Below, in pieces: positions 18,681 through 27,440 of a DNA stretch of 33,911 nucleotides. The stretch comes from Candidatus Eisenbergiella stercorigallinarum (GTDB taxonomy: Bacteria > Bacillota > Clostridia > Lachnospirales > Lachnospiraceae). The stretch covers positions 1 to 33,911 of the forward strand of contig DWUW01000154.1 of NCBI GenBank assembly GCA_019120525.1, written 5' to 3'. The translations under genes were made by a program, and so were the position numbers. The notes below the pieces were generated by a model. It searched no databases, had not been told where the DNA came from, and saw only the letters and a program-made list of their open reading frames with translations. Positions within the stretch are counted from its first letter, which is position 1. Every line of letters begins with the position of its first letter.

Positions 18681-20444
18681 CTACCTCTCCCGCCGGATCT
18701 GTCCGTCCTCCACCCGGTAAACCATGTCGCATTTCTCGATGGTCTGCAGCCTGTGGGCGATGATGACCAGCGTCTTTTTCCCGTGCAGATGGTTGATGGA
18801 ATCCATGATGGCCGCCTCCGTCTCGTTGTCCAGCGCGGAGGTGGCCTCATCCAGCACCAGCACCTCCGGATCCTCAAACAGAGCCCTTGCGATGCCGATC
18901 CTCTGGCGCTGTCCGCCGGAGATGCGGATGCCCCGCTCCCCGATGCTGGTGTCCAGCCCCTCCGGGAGGCCGCGCACGAATTCGTCCAGCTGGGCTTCCT
19001 TCAGCGCCTGCCATACCTTTTCATCGTCGATCTCCTCGTCCGGCACGCCGAAGGCCACATTTTTGCGGATGGAAGAATCGATCATGAAAATAGTCTGGGG
19101 AATGTAGCCGATATTTTTCAGCCATCCCTCATAATGCTCCCTGACCTCCACGCCGTCCGCCAGGATCTGCCCCTCCTGGATGTGAAGAAGGCCGAGAAGA
19201 ATATCGATGATGGTGGTCTTTCCCGCGCCGGAGGTGCCGACCACGCCCACGGAGCTTCCCACCGGGATGGCCATCTGCGCGTGGTCAAAGATCAGCACGT
19301 CGCTGTTCGGGTAATGATAGACGATATCCTTCAGCTCGATTTTTTCATGGACCGGAAGCTTCTCCACCTCTTTTTTCTGCAGATAGGCCTGCGCGTCGTA
19401 GTTCACGCTGTCGTCGTGGATCTCCTCCTGCAGATTGTCGCTCACGCCCATGAAAAAGGGCTCGAAATAGGAAATGGAGGTCAGATAATTGTTGATCCGG
19501 TTGGCGCTGGGCAGAAGCCGCATGGCCGCCACCGCGAACACGCCGATCTGGGCGATCATGTCCGTCATGTCCCGCCCCGCCAGGATCTGCAGGATCAGAT
19601 ACAGCATCAGCCCCGCGATGCAGATCGTCTCGATCAAAAGCCTGGGGGTGGAGTTGTAGATGTTGTACTTCTGCACCGCGCCCACATAGCCCGCCCCGCA
19701 TTTGGCGTATTCGTTGATGAAATAGCTTTCCCGGTTGGCGATCTTGATCTCCTTGATGCCCATCACCGACTGGTCGATCCATTTGTACAGGCCGCTGTAA
19801 TAATCCTGATTTTCCTCGCCGGCCTTTTTCATGATGGGCTTGAGGATGTTCTTGATGACAAGAAGGACCGCCACAAGCAGGGCCGCGATCATCAGCGTCA
19901 TCAGAGGATCCTGCACCATCAGCACCGCGGTCAGGATCACAAACATGATGATCTCGCTGGTCAGCTGCAGACAGGCCAGGATCAGGCCGTACATGTTGTT
20001 CACGTCCGAGGTGATGCTCCTCTGGATCACGGAGGTGTCCGCGTTCAGATAATATTCATAGGGCCTCTGCATGAAATTGATCATCATCCGGCGGGAGGTG
20101 GCGAACTGATTGGTATAGACGAAGCGCAGCTGCACCACGTTCTGAAAATACAGGAATATATTTTTCAGCACAAAGGCCGCGATGATCGCCGCAAGCATCA
20201 GGATGGTGAACTGGGAGGCGCTCTCCAGCCCCAGAAAACGGTATATCTTCCCCAGATAACCGTCTCCCGTCACCTCCTCCGGGTCCAGAAGCGTCTGGAT
20301 CACCGGGATGACCAGGCCGATGCTGCAGGCCTCCAGAAGGGCGCCGATGAACATCAGCACGATGATCCCGCCCATCTTCGCCTTCTGCTTTCCGTCCAGC
20401 AGGACATTCATTTTCTTCAGTATCTTCTGCATGAAACTCTCCAA
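18681..20444 (-). CDS. ABC exporter (TMD-NBD fusion), PglK/MsbA-like
   Basis: Walker A GTSGAGKTT, signature ISGGQRQRIGIARAL, Walker B VLVLDEATSALD, H-loop IIAHRL; N-terminal TMD IVLMFIGALLEACSIGLVIPVIQTLLDP. Confidence 0.9.
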   Translation of the reverse strand: MESFMQKILKKMNVLLDGKQKAKMGGIIVLMFIGALLEACSIGLVIPVIQTLLDPEEVTGDGYLGKIYRFLGLESASQFTILMLAAIIAAFVLKNIFLYFQNVVQLRFVYTNQFATSRRMMINFMQRPYEYYLNADTSVIQRSITSDVNNMYGLILACLQLTSEIIMFVILTAVLMVQDPLMTLMIAALLVAVLLVIKNILKPIMKKAGEENQDYYSGLYKWIDQSVMGIKEIKIANRESYFINEYAKCGAGYVGAVQKYNIYNSTPRLLIETICIAGLMLYLILQILAGRDMTDMIAQIGVFAVAAMRLLPSANRINNYLTSISYFEPFFMGVSDNLQEEIHDDSVNYDAQAYLQKKEVEKLPVHEKIELKDIVYHYPNSDVLIFDHAQMAIPVGSSVGVVGTSGAGKTTIIDILLGLLHIQEGQILADGVEVREHYEGWLKNIGYIPQTIFMIDSSIRKNVAFGVPDEEIDDEKVWQALKEAQLDEFVRGLPEGLDTSIGERGIRISGGQRQRIGIARALFEDPEVLVLDEATSALDNETEAAIMDSINHLHGKKTLVIIAHRLQTIEKCDMVYRVEDGQIRRER

Positions 20445-20465
20445 TCTTTCCGGGCGCGCCGCTCT

Positions 20466-21539
20466 TTATTTTTCGATCTGCTCGTTCTGCCTGTGGATCT
20501 CCGGCGCTTCGTACCGGTCCATGAAATCCTCTCCCAGGAAAACCTTTTCCCTGGCGAAATGGATGGAATCCGGCACCGTGAACACGGAGATCACCTTTTC
20601 CACCTGAATGTCCGGCAGGAAATTCATCATCTCCATGGGGAACTTCCCGGGAAGCACCACGCAGTCGGAAAACAGCTTTTCATAATCCAGTATATCCCGG
20701 GGATGGGGTTTTAAAATTACCTGCGCGCCCTGTCCGTACTGCGCGATGATATCCCGGAAGATCCGCTCTCTGGTAGCGAGGTCGCACAGAGGCTCCGTCA
20801 GGATCAGAATCTTTTTCTCATGATGCGCCCCTCCCGTCAGCTGACGGACCAGGGCTTCCTTATTTTCCAGAAAGATCCCAAGCAGGCAGTCCCTTCCCTG
20901 CGGCGTGACCGCTTCTGCCAGCTTCTCTCTGGGGCATTCGATGTATTTCGGGCAGGGATAAGGCAGAACGGAGATGTCGTTCACTTCCATATCTATGCAG
21001 TATTTCCCCCATCCATTCTGAATGAAGATCAGGTTCCGGGACGCAAGGAACGCTTTCAGCCTGAAATGTCCCCGGTTGTCGTATCTGGCCGTATCATAAT
21101 AGCGGATGCAGTCCAGCCCGTCCTCCAGGGCATGATAGCGGATCCGCTTCCAGCTTAAGTAATACCCGATGGGGTCGGAATCGCAGAACACGTAAATATC
21201 CCGGTACTTCCTGAAATCCACGGGAACATACGCCTCCTGCGCCGCGCCCAGCTTTTTGCAGAAGATCATGCGGGAAACCATGTTCAGCACGAGGTTCCCC
21301 CTGTCCCTGTGGTATTTTTCCAGGCCGGGGATCCGGCTTTCTTCCTGCTCGTCAAAGCGGAAGACCGCTCCGTACAGACCGCTTTTTTCCAGCCGATTTG
21401 CCAGGGATCCAAAGTCGCAGGACATGGCGCTCAGCACCATGTCCGCGCCGCCCCGTTCTCCTTCCGGAAGGTTCAGCTCCTTCAGGCAGGCCACATATAC
21501 ATGATAAAAGGTATGGCATACATAGATCCGTTCCTTCAC
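20466..21539 (-). CDS. Sialyltransferase-like glycosyltransferase (GT52/polysialyltransferase-like), candidate nonulosonate transferase
   Basis: N-terminal KERIYVCHTFYHVYVACLKEL; D/E-D/E-G motif in HALEDGLDC; HP motif in LKPHPRD. GTG start at 21539 preferred (ggaggagaagaat-GTG); ATG at 21581 is an alternative. Confidence 0.7.
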   Translation of the reverse strand: MKERIYVCHTFYHVYVACLKELNLPEGERGGADMVLSAMSCDFGSLANRLEKSGLYGAVFRFDEQEESRIPGLEKYHRDRGNLVLNMVSRMIFCKKLGAAQEAYVPVDFRKYRDIYVFCDSDPIGYYLSWKRIRYHALEDGLDCIRYYDTARYDNRGHFRLKAFLASRNLIFIQNGWGKYCIDMEVNDISVLPYPCPKYIECPREKLAEAVTPQGRDCLLGIFLENKEALVRQLTGGAHHEKKILILTEPLCDLATRERIFRDIIAQYGQGAQVILKPHPRDILDYEKLFSDCVVLPGKFPMEMMNFLPDIQVEKVISVFTVPDSIHFAREKVFLGEDFMDRYEAPEIHRQNEQIEK

Positions 21540-21595
21540 ATTCTTCTCCTCCCGCGGGCCGGTATCCGGAGCGTCCCGCATCCGTCCAGCTAGGC

Positions 21596-21633
21596 CTGCG
21601 CCGCGCTTACTGCGCCGCCCTTACTGCGCCGCC
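21596..21633. repeat. 14-bp tandem repeat (about 2.7 copies) spanning the stop codon of the GtrII-like gene
   Basis: ctgcgccgcgctta / ctgcgccgccctta / ctgcgccgcc. Confidence 0.9.
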
Positions 21634-23348
21634 AGCGTCTCCTCACAGGTCTTTATCACCCACACGTCCTGGATCCGCCGCACGCAGCCGTCGGCCGGCC
21701 AGGCCGGCATGCTGCGGTATTCCTCCGACTGCCGGATGGCCTCCTGGGTTTCCTCGCTCACCTCCGGCGTCTCCATGCCGATATAGATCTTCATGAAATT
21801 CTGCCGTACGCCGCTGGTGAGAAGGCCGGTTTCCTTCGCCGCGCCGGACAGATCGTCAAAGCGCTCCCCATCCATGCCGTAGCTTCCCAGAAGATCCGGC
21901 GTATCGCTCAGGCCGTATTCTCCCAGCACAAGATAGGCGTCTCCCGGCTGATAGCCCTCCGTCGTCTCCAGCCGCTCCATGATCCGGTTATACCAGGCAT
22001 AGGCTCTCTCATAGGCGATATCCATCCGGAAATAAGCCTCGTTTGTCACCAGAAAATTTTCATAGCCCACAAGCAGGAGGACAGCTGTAACAAACAGGCT
22101 GAGAAGTCCCGGCAGCCTGCCAAAAACACGCCCTCCCGCAAGGCTCTTTCGTTCCGTCTTCCCTCCCGCCGTCCGCTCCGGGCCGGAAGCGCCGGACGAA
22201 GCATGCGCAAACAGCCCGTCCTTCTTTCGCAGGCTCCGTTCCAGTATGGCGATGATAAAAACATAAAGGATCACATACTGGTACAGCATCAGCATGCTGA
22301 CGCTGGCATCCGGCGCCATGATGATAATGGAGCCCATGGAAAGCGGCACCGCCGCCGCGAGAAACAGATACAGGGCCGCTCCCGCCGGACGCTTCCACAG
22401 CCTTTCTTTTACAAACCAGGCGATCACGAAGCCTGCCGCAAGCAGGCAGCAGATCACATTCAGTCCCCTGGCAAATGCCGTCACAAAGGAGTACGGCTCC
22501 AGGATAAAATACTCCGCCACATAACGGTACGCCCGCAGGATGAGCCGGGGAAGCCTTGCCGGATCGATCTGCCCCATCTGGTTCAGGCCGTTATAGGCAT
22601 CCAGCTCCGGAAAGATCAGCCTTGCGGTCAGGCTGTAGATGGCCACGGATGCCAGAAGCACCAGGAAGGCCTTCACCCCGGAAAGGAAAACCGACCGTAT
22701 TCTCTCCGCAGGGATCCCGGCCATACGCCGTTCCTTTTCCGAGGCCCCTCCCGTCTGCGGCCCGTCTTCCCGCAAAAGATCCAGAAACAGGCCGCAGACC
22801 AGCACCGCCAGCGCCAGGCACAGATAGGCCTGGTACAGCCCCAGGCCCAGCACCAGAAGCACGGTTCCCGGAAGGAATCCGGACCGGTATCTGCGGATCA
22901 GGAAAGCCGCCGTACAGGAAAAAAAGATCCCCACCGCATAGCAGTCCGCCGTGAACATGAAGGTAAACATGCTGCAGACAGAGGGAAAGGACAGCATCAG
23001 CAGCGGAACCAGCACCACGCCGGACATGCTGCGGATATCCAGGGCAGAAACCACCATACAGGCCGAAAGGGACAGGAAAAATACCGCGAACAGCCCTCCG
23101 ATCCAGGGGACGCTCCAGACTCCGTCCAGCGGATTGATATATTTCAGGAACCATCTGCCGAATTCCGATCCCACGCCAAAGCTTCCGATATTGTTGATGT
23201 CGTCCCAGTTGGGCAGCTTGTTCGCGAACATATAGGCATGGATCAGGATGCCGGATATCATGCCCGCGCAGAAACACAGGCGGATGCGGGAGGGTATTTT
23301 TTCAACAAGCGCTTTTATCATATCCGTATTCTGCGTCATTCGGTTCAT
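21621..23348 (-). CDS. GtrII-like multi-TM glucosyltransferase
   Basis: LPNWDDINNIGSFGVGSEFGRWFLKYINPLDGVWSVPWIGGLFAVFFLSLSACMV...FTADCYAVGIFFSCTAAFL. ATGA overlap with upstream gene supports start at 23348. Confidence 0.8.
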   Translation of the reverse strand: MNRMTQNTDMIKALVEKIPSRIRLCFCAGMISGILIHAYMFANKLPNWDDINNIGSFGVGSEFGRWFLKYINPLDGVWSVPWIGGLFAVFFLSLSACMVVSALDIRSMSGVVLVPLLMLSFPSVCSMFTFMFTADCYAVGIFFSCTAAFLIRRYRSGFLPGTVLLVLGLGLYQAYLCLALAVLVCGLFLDLLREDGPQTGGASEKERRMAGIPAERIRSVFLSGVKAFLVLLASVAIYSLTARLIFPELDAYNGLNQMGQIDPARLPRLILRAYRYVAEYFILEPYSFVTAFARGLNVICCLLAAGFVIAWFVKERLWKRPAGAALYLFLAAAVPLSMGSIIIMAPDASVSMLMLYQYVILYVFIIAILERSLRKKDGLFAHASSGASGPERTAGGKTERKSLAGGRVFGRLPGLLSLFVTAVLLLVGYENFLVTNEAYFRMDIAYERAYAWYNRIMERLETTEGYQPGDAYLVLGEYGLSDTPDLLGSYGMDGERFDDLSGAAKETGLLTSGVRQNFMKIYIGMETPEVSEETQEAIRQSEEYRSMPAWPADGCVRRIQDVWVIKTCEETLAAQ

Positions 23349-25093
23349 CCTTTCTTCGCCGTTCCCACAATGATCCCGTCCACATGAGTATATTCCATGT
23401 CCGGGCTGACGCACATGGCCTCATCGGACGCGAGATAGATATACAGCGTATCCTCCCTCACATCCGCCAGCGCGTCCAGCAGATCCTCCGCCACCTGCGC
23501 CCGGACCGTCACACAGGCACTGCAGAAATCGTTCACGGTCATCCCGTTCTGCGCGGCGTAAACGGAAAGCTCACTGACCAGATCCTCGTCCTCCAGAAGG
23601 TAGGAAACAAATACCATATGTTCTATCTCCGGATCCTCCGCCCATTCCTCCCACCGCGCGTCGTCCAGAGGGCTGACATAGGCGTAATCCGTACTGAACT
23701 GTACCTGCCGCTGCATGAGCTGCCATTTGCCGTCGTACACCTGGAATACGGCGAACGCGACGAGGAGTACGGCAGCCATCCCCTGCCAGGGCATGGATTT
23801 TTCCATAAAAACCACGCTTCCCAGGATGACCAGATAGACCACAGGCCAGATCAGCCGCCCCGTATTTCCCACAATCCCCCACAGCCTGGCCGCCCACAGC
23901 GGCAGGGAAAAGCTTACTATCACCTCTGAGCCAAACGCGATCTGCGGAGACAGAGCCGCCAGCACGCACAGGACGCAGAGCAGGAAAAACGCCAGGGCAT
24001 TCTTCCCCTTCCTGCGGTACGGGTTCTCCTGCCCGGCATCCTTTCCCCTGCCGGAAAGCTTCGCGGCTATCCCGGCGAAGATATTCTCCCTTCTGACAAA
24101 CAGCCGGAAGGCAAAATGAAGCAGCCAGCCGGCCACCCCTGCCAGAAGAGTCAGCAGGATCCCTGTCCCGGGAAAAGCCAGTCCCTCCTGCGCGTCATTC
24201 CCGTGCACAGGAAGCGTCTCAACCACCCGCGACCAGCCCTGGGGATTGAACAGGCCGTTCAGGTTAAAGCCCGCCTGCCCCAGGATCGTAAAATCTGCCA
24301 GATGCTCATGGGAAAATCCTCCCAGAAGCGCCGTCATTCCCACAGCGCAGGCAGCGTAGGCTCCCATCGCCGCAGCTCCGCGCGTGATTCCTTTTTTCCT
24401 TATCACATCCGCCAGGAAAAAACTGAACAGGATCAGCGCGCAGATCAGGATAAAATATGGCTGGATCCCCGAGGCAAGAAGCCCTGCCGCTCCCCAGCCG
24501 GCCGCTGCATGCGCCGCCCTCATCCCTTCCCTCTTCAGTCCCAGGTACAGGCAGAGCAGGACCAGCCACTGCGCCCCCAGCGCCATATTCACCGTCATCT
24601 GGGACAGCATGACGGGCGTAAGGATGAAAAGCAGGCTGCCCACCGCAGATTCCGCCCTTTTCCCCACATAATGGTAGATGAGAAGGGATCCGAACGCTCC
24701 CTGCAGCATAAAACAAATAAGGCCCCACAGCCCGAAATACTGAAATCGCTCCGGCAGGATTCCCCGGAACAGCTTGAAGAACACAGCCAGAAGCGGCACA
24801 GAATCCGTATAGATCACAGACACCTCATAAGGCCAGGACATCCGGTCCGTCAGCCCGATGGGAAAGGTCCATGCGCTGTCCCGGAAAAAGCACCACCCAA
24901 GATAATGCTGGGTCAGGTCTCCGCCGCCCAACAGCCAGTCCGTATAGGTAACATCCAGCACATGCACGCCGTAAATACACAGAAAAGCCGCGATCCCGAC
25001 TGCCATACCGCACAGCCAGACCATATTATTTATCATCCAGGCCGAAAAGCCCTTTCCGTTCCACTTCCGCACCGTTTCTGTTTTTCCTTCCAT
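23345..25093 (-). CDS. Multi-TM protein, DUF6311-like
   Basis: DWLLGGGDLTQHYLGWCFFRDSAWTFPIGLTDRMSWPYEVSVIYTDSVPLLAVFFKLF; family assignment from memory. Confidence 0.65.
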   Translation of the reverse strand: MEGKTETVRKWNGKGFSAWMINNMVWLCGMAVGIAAFLCIYGVHVLDVTYTDWLLGGGDLTQHYLGWCFFRDSAWTFPIGLTDRMSWPYEVSVIYTDSVPLLAVFFKLFRGILPERFQYFGLWGLICFMLQGAFGSLLIYHYVGKRAESAVGSLLFILTPVMLSQMTVNMALGAQWLVLLCLYLGLKREGMRAAHAAAGWGAAGLLASGIQPYFILICALILFSFFLADVIRKKGITRGAAAMGAYAACAVGMTALLGGFSHEHLADFTILGQAGFNLNGLFNPQGWSRVVETLPVHGNDAQEGLAFPGTGILLTLLAGVAGWLLHFAFRLFVRRENIFAGIAAKLSGRGKDAGQENPYRRKGKNALAFFLLCVLCVLAALSPQIAFGSEVIVSFSLPLWAARLWGIVGNTGRLIWPVVYLVILGSVVFMEKSMPWQGMAAVLLVAFAVFQVYDGKWQLMQRQVQFSTDYAYVSPLDDARWEEWAEDPEIEHMVFVSYLLEDEDLVSELSVYAAQNGMTVNDFCSACVTVRAQVAEDLLDALADVREDTLYIYLASDEAMCVSPDMEYTHVDGIIVGTAKKG

Positions 25094-25169
25094 TCCGTTA
25101 TCCGCCGCCCTCCCGGGAAAGCGGCGCAGCCGCAGGCAGGATCACGCCCACAGCCTGAAAACTGAGGAA

Positions 25170-25198
25170 AGTATAACACTTTTCCAGCCGGGAGACAA
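25170..25198 (-). promoter_or_regulatory. Candidate sigma-70 promoter for the long minus-strand glycan operon
   Basis: Minus strand TTGTCT-N17-TATACT with TG one base upstream of the -10 (extended -10). Confidence 0.65.
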
Positions 25199-25258
25199 CC
25201 GGAAACCTTTTTCTTCTTTCCCTTACGCCCATTCAGAAAATTACTTGATTTTCCTTAT

Positions 25259-25287
25259 TTGATGCTGCGGCTGCGCTATGATATAAT
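25259..25287 (+). promoter_or_regulatory. Candidate sigma-70 promoter for the pse operon
   Basis: TTGATG-N17-TATAAT with extended -10 (TGA-TATAAT). Confidence 0.7.
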
Positions 25288-25301
25288 GATTGCGCATAAT
25301 A

Positions 25302-25355
25302 ATTGCGCGAAGCGCAATCCGGCACGATTACATCGTGCCGCCCCGCTTCGCGGGG
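25302..25355 (+). promoter_or_regulatory. Three consecutive perfect hairpins with 3-nt loops in the pseG 5' UTR
   Basis: attgcgc-gaa-gcgcaat (25302-25318); cggcacgat-tac-atcgtgccg (25320-25340); ccccgc-ttc-gcgggg (25341-25355). Confidence 0.8.
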
Positions 25356-25379
25356 AATCATCAGGAAAGGGTAGCTGCC

Positions 25380-26438
25380 ATGGAAGACAGAAAAACGGTT
25401 CTGATACGGGCGGATGGGAATCCGGACATCGCCACGGGGCACTTGATGCGGTGTCTTTCCATCGCTGAAGCGCTGCGGGAGCAGGGAGCGCAGGCGGAAT
25501 TTGCCGTCGCGGATCCGGTCTCCGCCGGACTGCTCGCTTCTTTTTGGGAAGAAGAAAAGGCTTTTCCTGTCCATGTCCTGCATACGGACTATCGGAAGCC
25601 GGACGCGGAGCTTCCGGCCCTGGAGCGGCTGCTGGAAAACGGCCCTGCCGGACAGGCAGGCGGACGCTTCCGCTGTCTTCTGATCGATTCCTATTTTGTG
25701 ACGCCGCCATATCTGGAGGAGCTCAGGAGACTCCTTCCCACCGCTTATCTGGATGACCTGATGGCCTTCGACTGTCCGGCGGATCTGGTGGTCAACTATG
25801 ATTTCCTGCCGCCCCGGGATTTTTATTCCAAAGCGGGCAGGACGCTGCTGGGAGGCCGGTATACCCCCCTTCGCAGCCAGTTTTGCGGGCTTACCCCGGC
25901 ATTTCGGGAACAGGTGGGCAGCCTTCTGATCTCCACCGGAGGGACGGATGCCTGCAATGTGGCGGGACGGCTTGCAGCCTTCCTTCTCCTCGCCCCTCAA
26001 AGCGCCTCCTGGAAGATCCACGCGCTTACAGGCCCCATGCACGCACACAGACGGGAGCTTACAGCGCTTGCCGCAAAAGACCCCCGGCTGCAGCTGCATG
26101 AAAACGTAAAGGACATGGCTTCCCTCATGGCGGGCCGCGACCTGGCGGTATCCGCCGCAGGCACCACCCTGTACGAGCTCTGCGCCGCAGGCGTGCCGGC
26201 TGTCAGCTTCACCCTGGCGGACAACCAGCTTTCCTGCGCCCGTGACATGCAGCGCTTCGCGGGGGTTCCCTGCGCCGGTGACGCCAGACAGGAAAAGGAT
26301 ATCATCGAAACGCTTGCGTCCCTGCTTTTTTCCCTGGCAAAAAACAGGGAGAAACGGGATGCGCTGGCCCGCTCCATGCATGCCGCCGTTGACGGAAGAG
26401 GCGCGCAGAGGATCGCGCGCGCCCTGCTTGCGCTCTGA
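25380..26438 (+). CDS. pseG: PseG-like UDP-2,4-diacetamido-2,4,6-trideoxy-beta-L-altropyranose hydrolase
   Basis: MEDRKTVLIRADGNPDIATGHLMRCLSIAEALREQG...LLIDSYFVTPPYLEEL...AYLDDL...VVNYD...ISTGGTDACNVAGRL. Start at 25380 with aggaaaggg RBS; the track start at 25290 lies inside the leader hairpins. Confidence 0.87.
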   Translation: MEDRKTVLIRADGNPDIATGHLMRCLSIAEALREQGAQAEFAVADPVSAGLLASFWEEEKAFPVHVLHTDYRKPDAELPALERLLENGPAGQAGGRFRCLLIDSYFVTPPYLEELRRLLPTAYLDDLMAFDCPADLVVNYDFLPPRDFYSKAGRTLLGGRYTPLRSQFCGLTPAFREQVGSLLISTGGTDACNVAGRLAAFLLLAPQSASWKIHALTGPMHAHRRELTALAAKDPRLQLHENVKDMASLMAGRDLAVSAAGTTLYELCAAGVPAVSFTLADNQLSCARDMQRFAGVPCAGDARQEKDIIETLASLLFSLAKNREKRDALARSMHAAVDGRGAQRIARALLAL

Positions 26439-26581
26439 TCCGGCGTTTGCGCGCTGGCCTGAACGGCAACGGCCTCCCTCCCGCTCCAGGAGCGCGGCGA
26501 AAAGGCCCTTTCATAAGATCCATAGGATCACACATCTATCAGAACAGCCGCGCTTTGCGGCAGAAAGGCAAGGTCTGAGAT

Positions 26582-27349
26582 ATGCCGGAAACGGAACACA
26601 CATACAAAAACGATACCTCCCAAAATGATATCTGCGGAAACGATACCTGCAGAAACGCCGTCGCCATCATCACGGCGCGGGGCGGGAGCAAGCGCATCCC
26701 CCGCAAGAACATCCGGGATTTCTGCGGCCGCCCCATTCTTTCCTATTCTATCCGGGCTGCCCTGGAATCCGGCGTCTTTGACGAGGTGATGGTTTCCACG
26801 GACGACCCGGAGATCGCGCGGATCGCGGAGAAATGGGGCGCCGCCGTCCCTTTCTTTCGCTCCGGCGACACCGCAGGAGACTACGCTTCCACGGACGACG
26901 TGATCCTGGAGGTGCTGCGGGAGTATGAAAAAAGAGGCGTCCGCTTCCGCCGCTTCTGCTGCATCTACCCCACCGCCCCCTTCCTCACCGCTGACCGGCT
27001 TCGGGAGGCCATGGCCCTGCTGGATACGGCGGAGTCGGTGATGCCCGTGGTCGCCTTTTCCTATCCGCCCCAGCGCGGGCTGATCGTGGAACACGGACGC
27101 GTCCGGCGCAAATATCCGCAATATCAGAATACCCGGTCTCAGGATCTGGAGAAAATGTATCATGACTGCGGCCAGTTCTACGCCTGCCGCACGGACGCGT
27201 TCCTGCGGGATGGCACCACGGACGTGGAGGACCTGGTTCCCGTTTACCTCTCCGATCTGGAGGTACAGGATATCGACACCGAAGAGGACTGGGAAATCGC
27301 GGAGCTGAAATACCGCAGGCTCCATCCGACGGATTCTGCCGGGATATAA
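26582..27349 (+). CDS. pseF: PseF-like CMP-nonulosonate cytidylyltransferase
   Basis: NAVAIITARGGSKRIPRKNIRDFCGRPILSYSIRAALESGVFDEVMVSTDDPEIARIAEKWGA...RYPQYQNTRSQDLEKMYHDCGQFY-like pattern (here KYPQYQNTRSQDLEKMYHDCGQFYACRTDAFL). Confidence 0.88.
   Translation: MPETEHTYKNDTSQNDICGNDTCRNAVAIITARGGSKRIPRKNIRDFCGRPILSYSIRAALESGVFDEVMVSTDDPEIARIAEKWGAAVPFFRSGDTAGDYASTDDVILEVLREYEKRGVRFRRFCCIYPTAPFLTADRLREAMALLDTAESVMPVVAFSYPPQRGLIVEHGRVRRKYPQYQNTRSQDLEKMYHDCGQFYACRTDAFLRDGTTDVEDLVPVYLSDLEVQDIDTEEDWEIAELKYRRLHPTDSAGI
26609..26653. repeat. 15-bp degenerate tandem repeat (3 copies) at the 5' end of pseF
   Basis: aacgatacctcccaa / aatgatatctgcgga / aacgatacctgcaga encoding NDTSQ-NDICG-NDTCR. Confidence 0.75.
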
Positions 27350-27440
27350 TCTCCGCGGCAGCCGCCGGACGGATATGCAGAGACCTCTCCGCCCGGCCCC
27401 GCCGCCCGCAGGAATCAAACAATCAGGAAAGGAAACTATC

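Noticed and set aside
18366-20714. 782-aa plus-strand ORF opposite the ABC exporter and acyltransferase genes
   Set aside because: Antisense to well-supported conserved genes; His/Asp/Gln/Arg-rich composition typical of GC-rich antisense frames; no recognisable domain.
25233-26381. 382-aa minus-strand ORF opposite pseG
   Set aside because: Antisense to PseG and crosses the pse promoter and leader hairpins; no recognisable domain.
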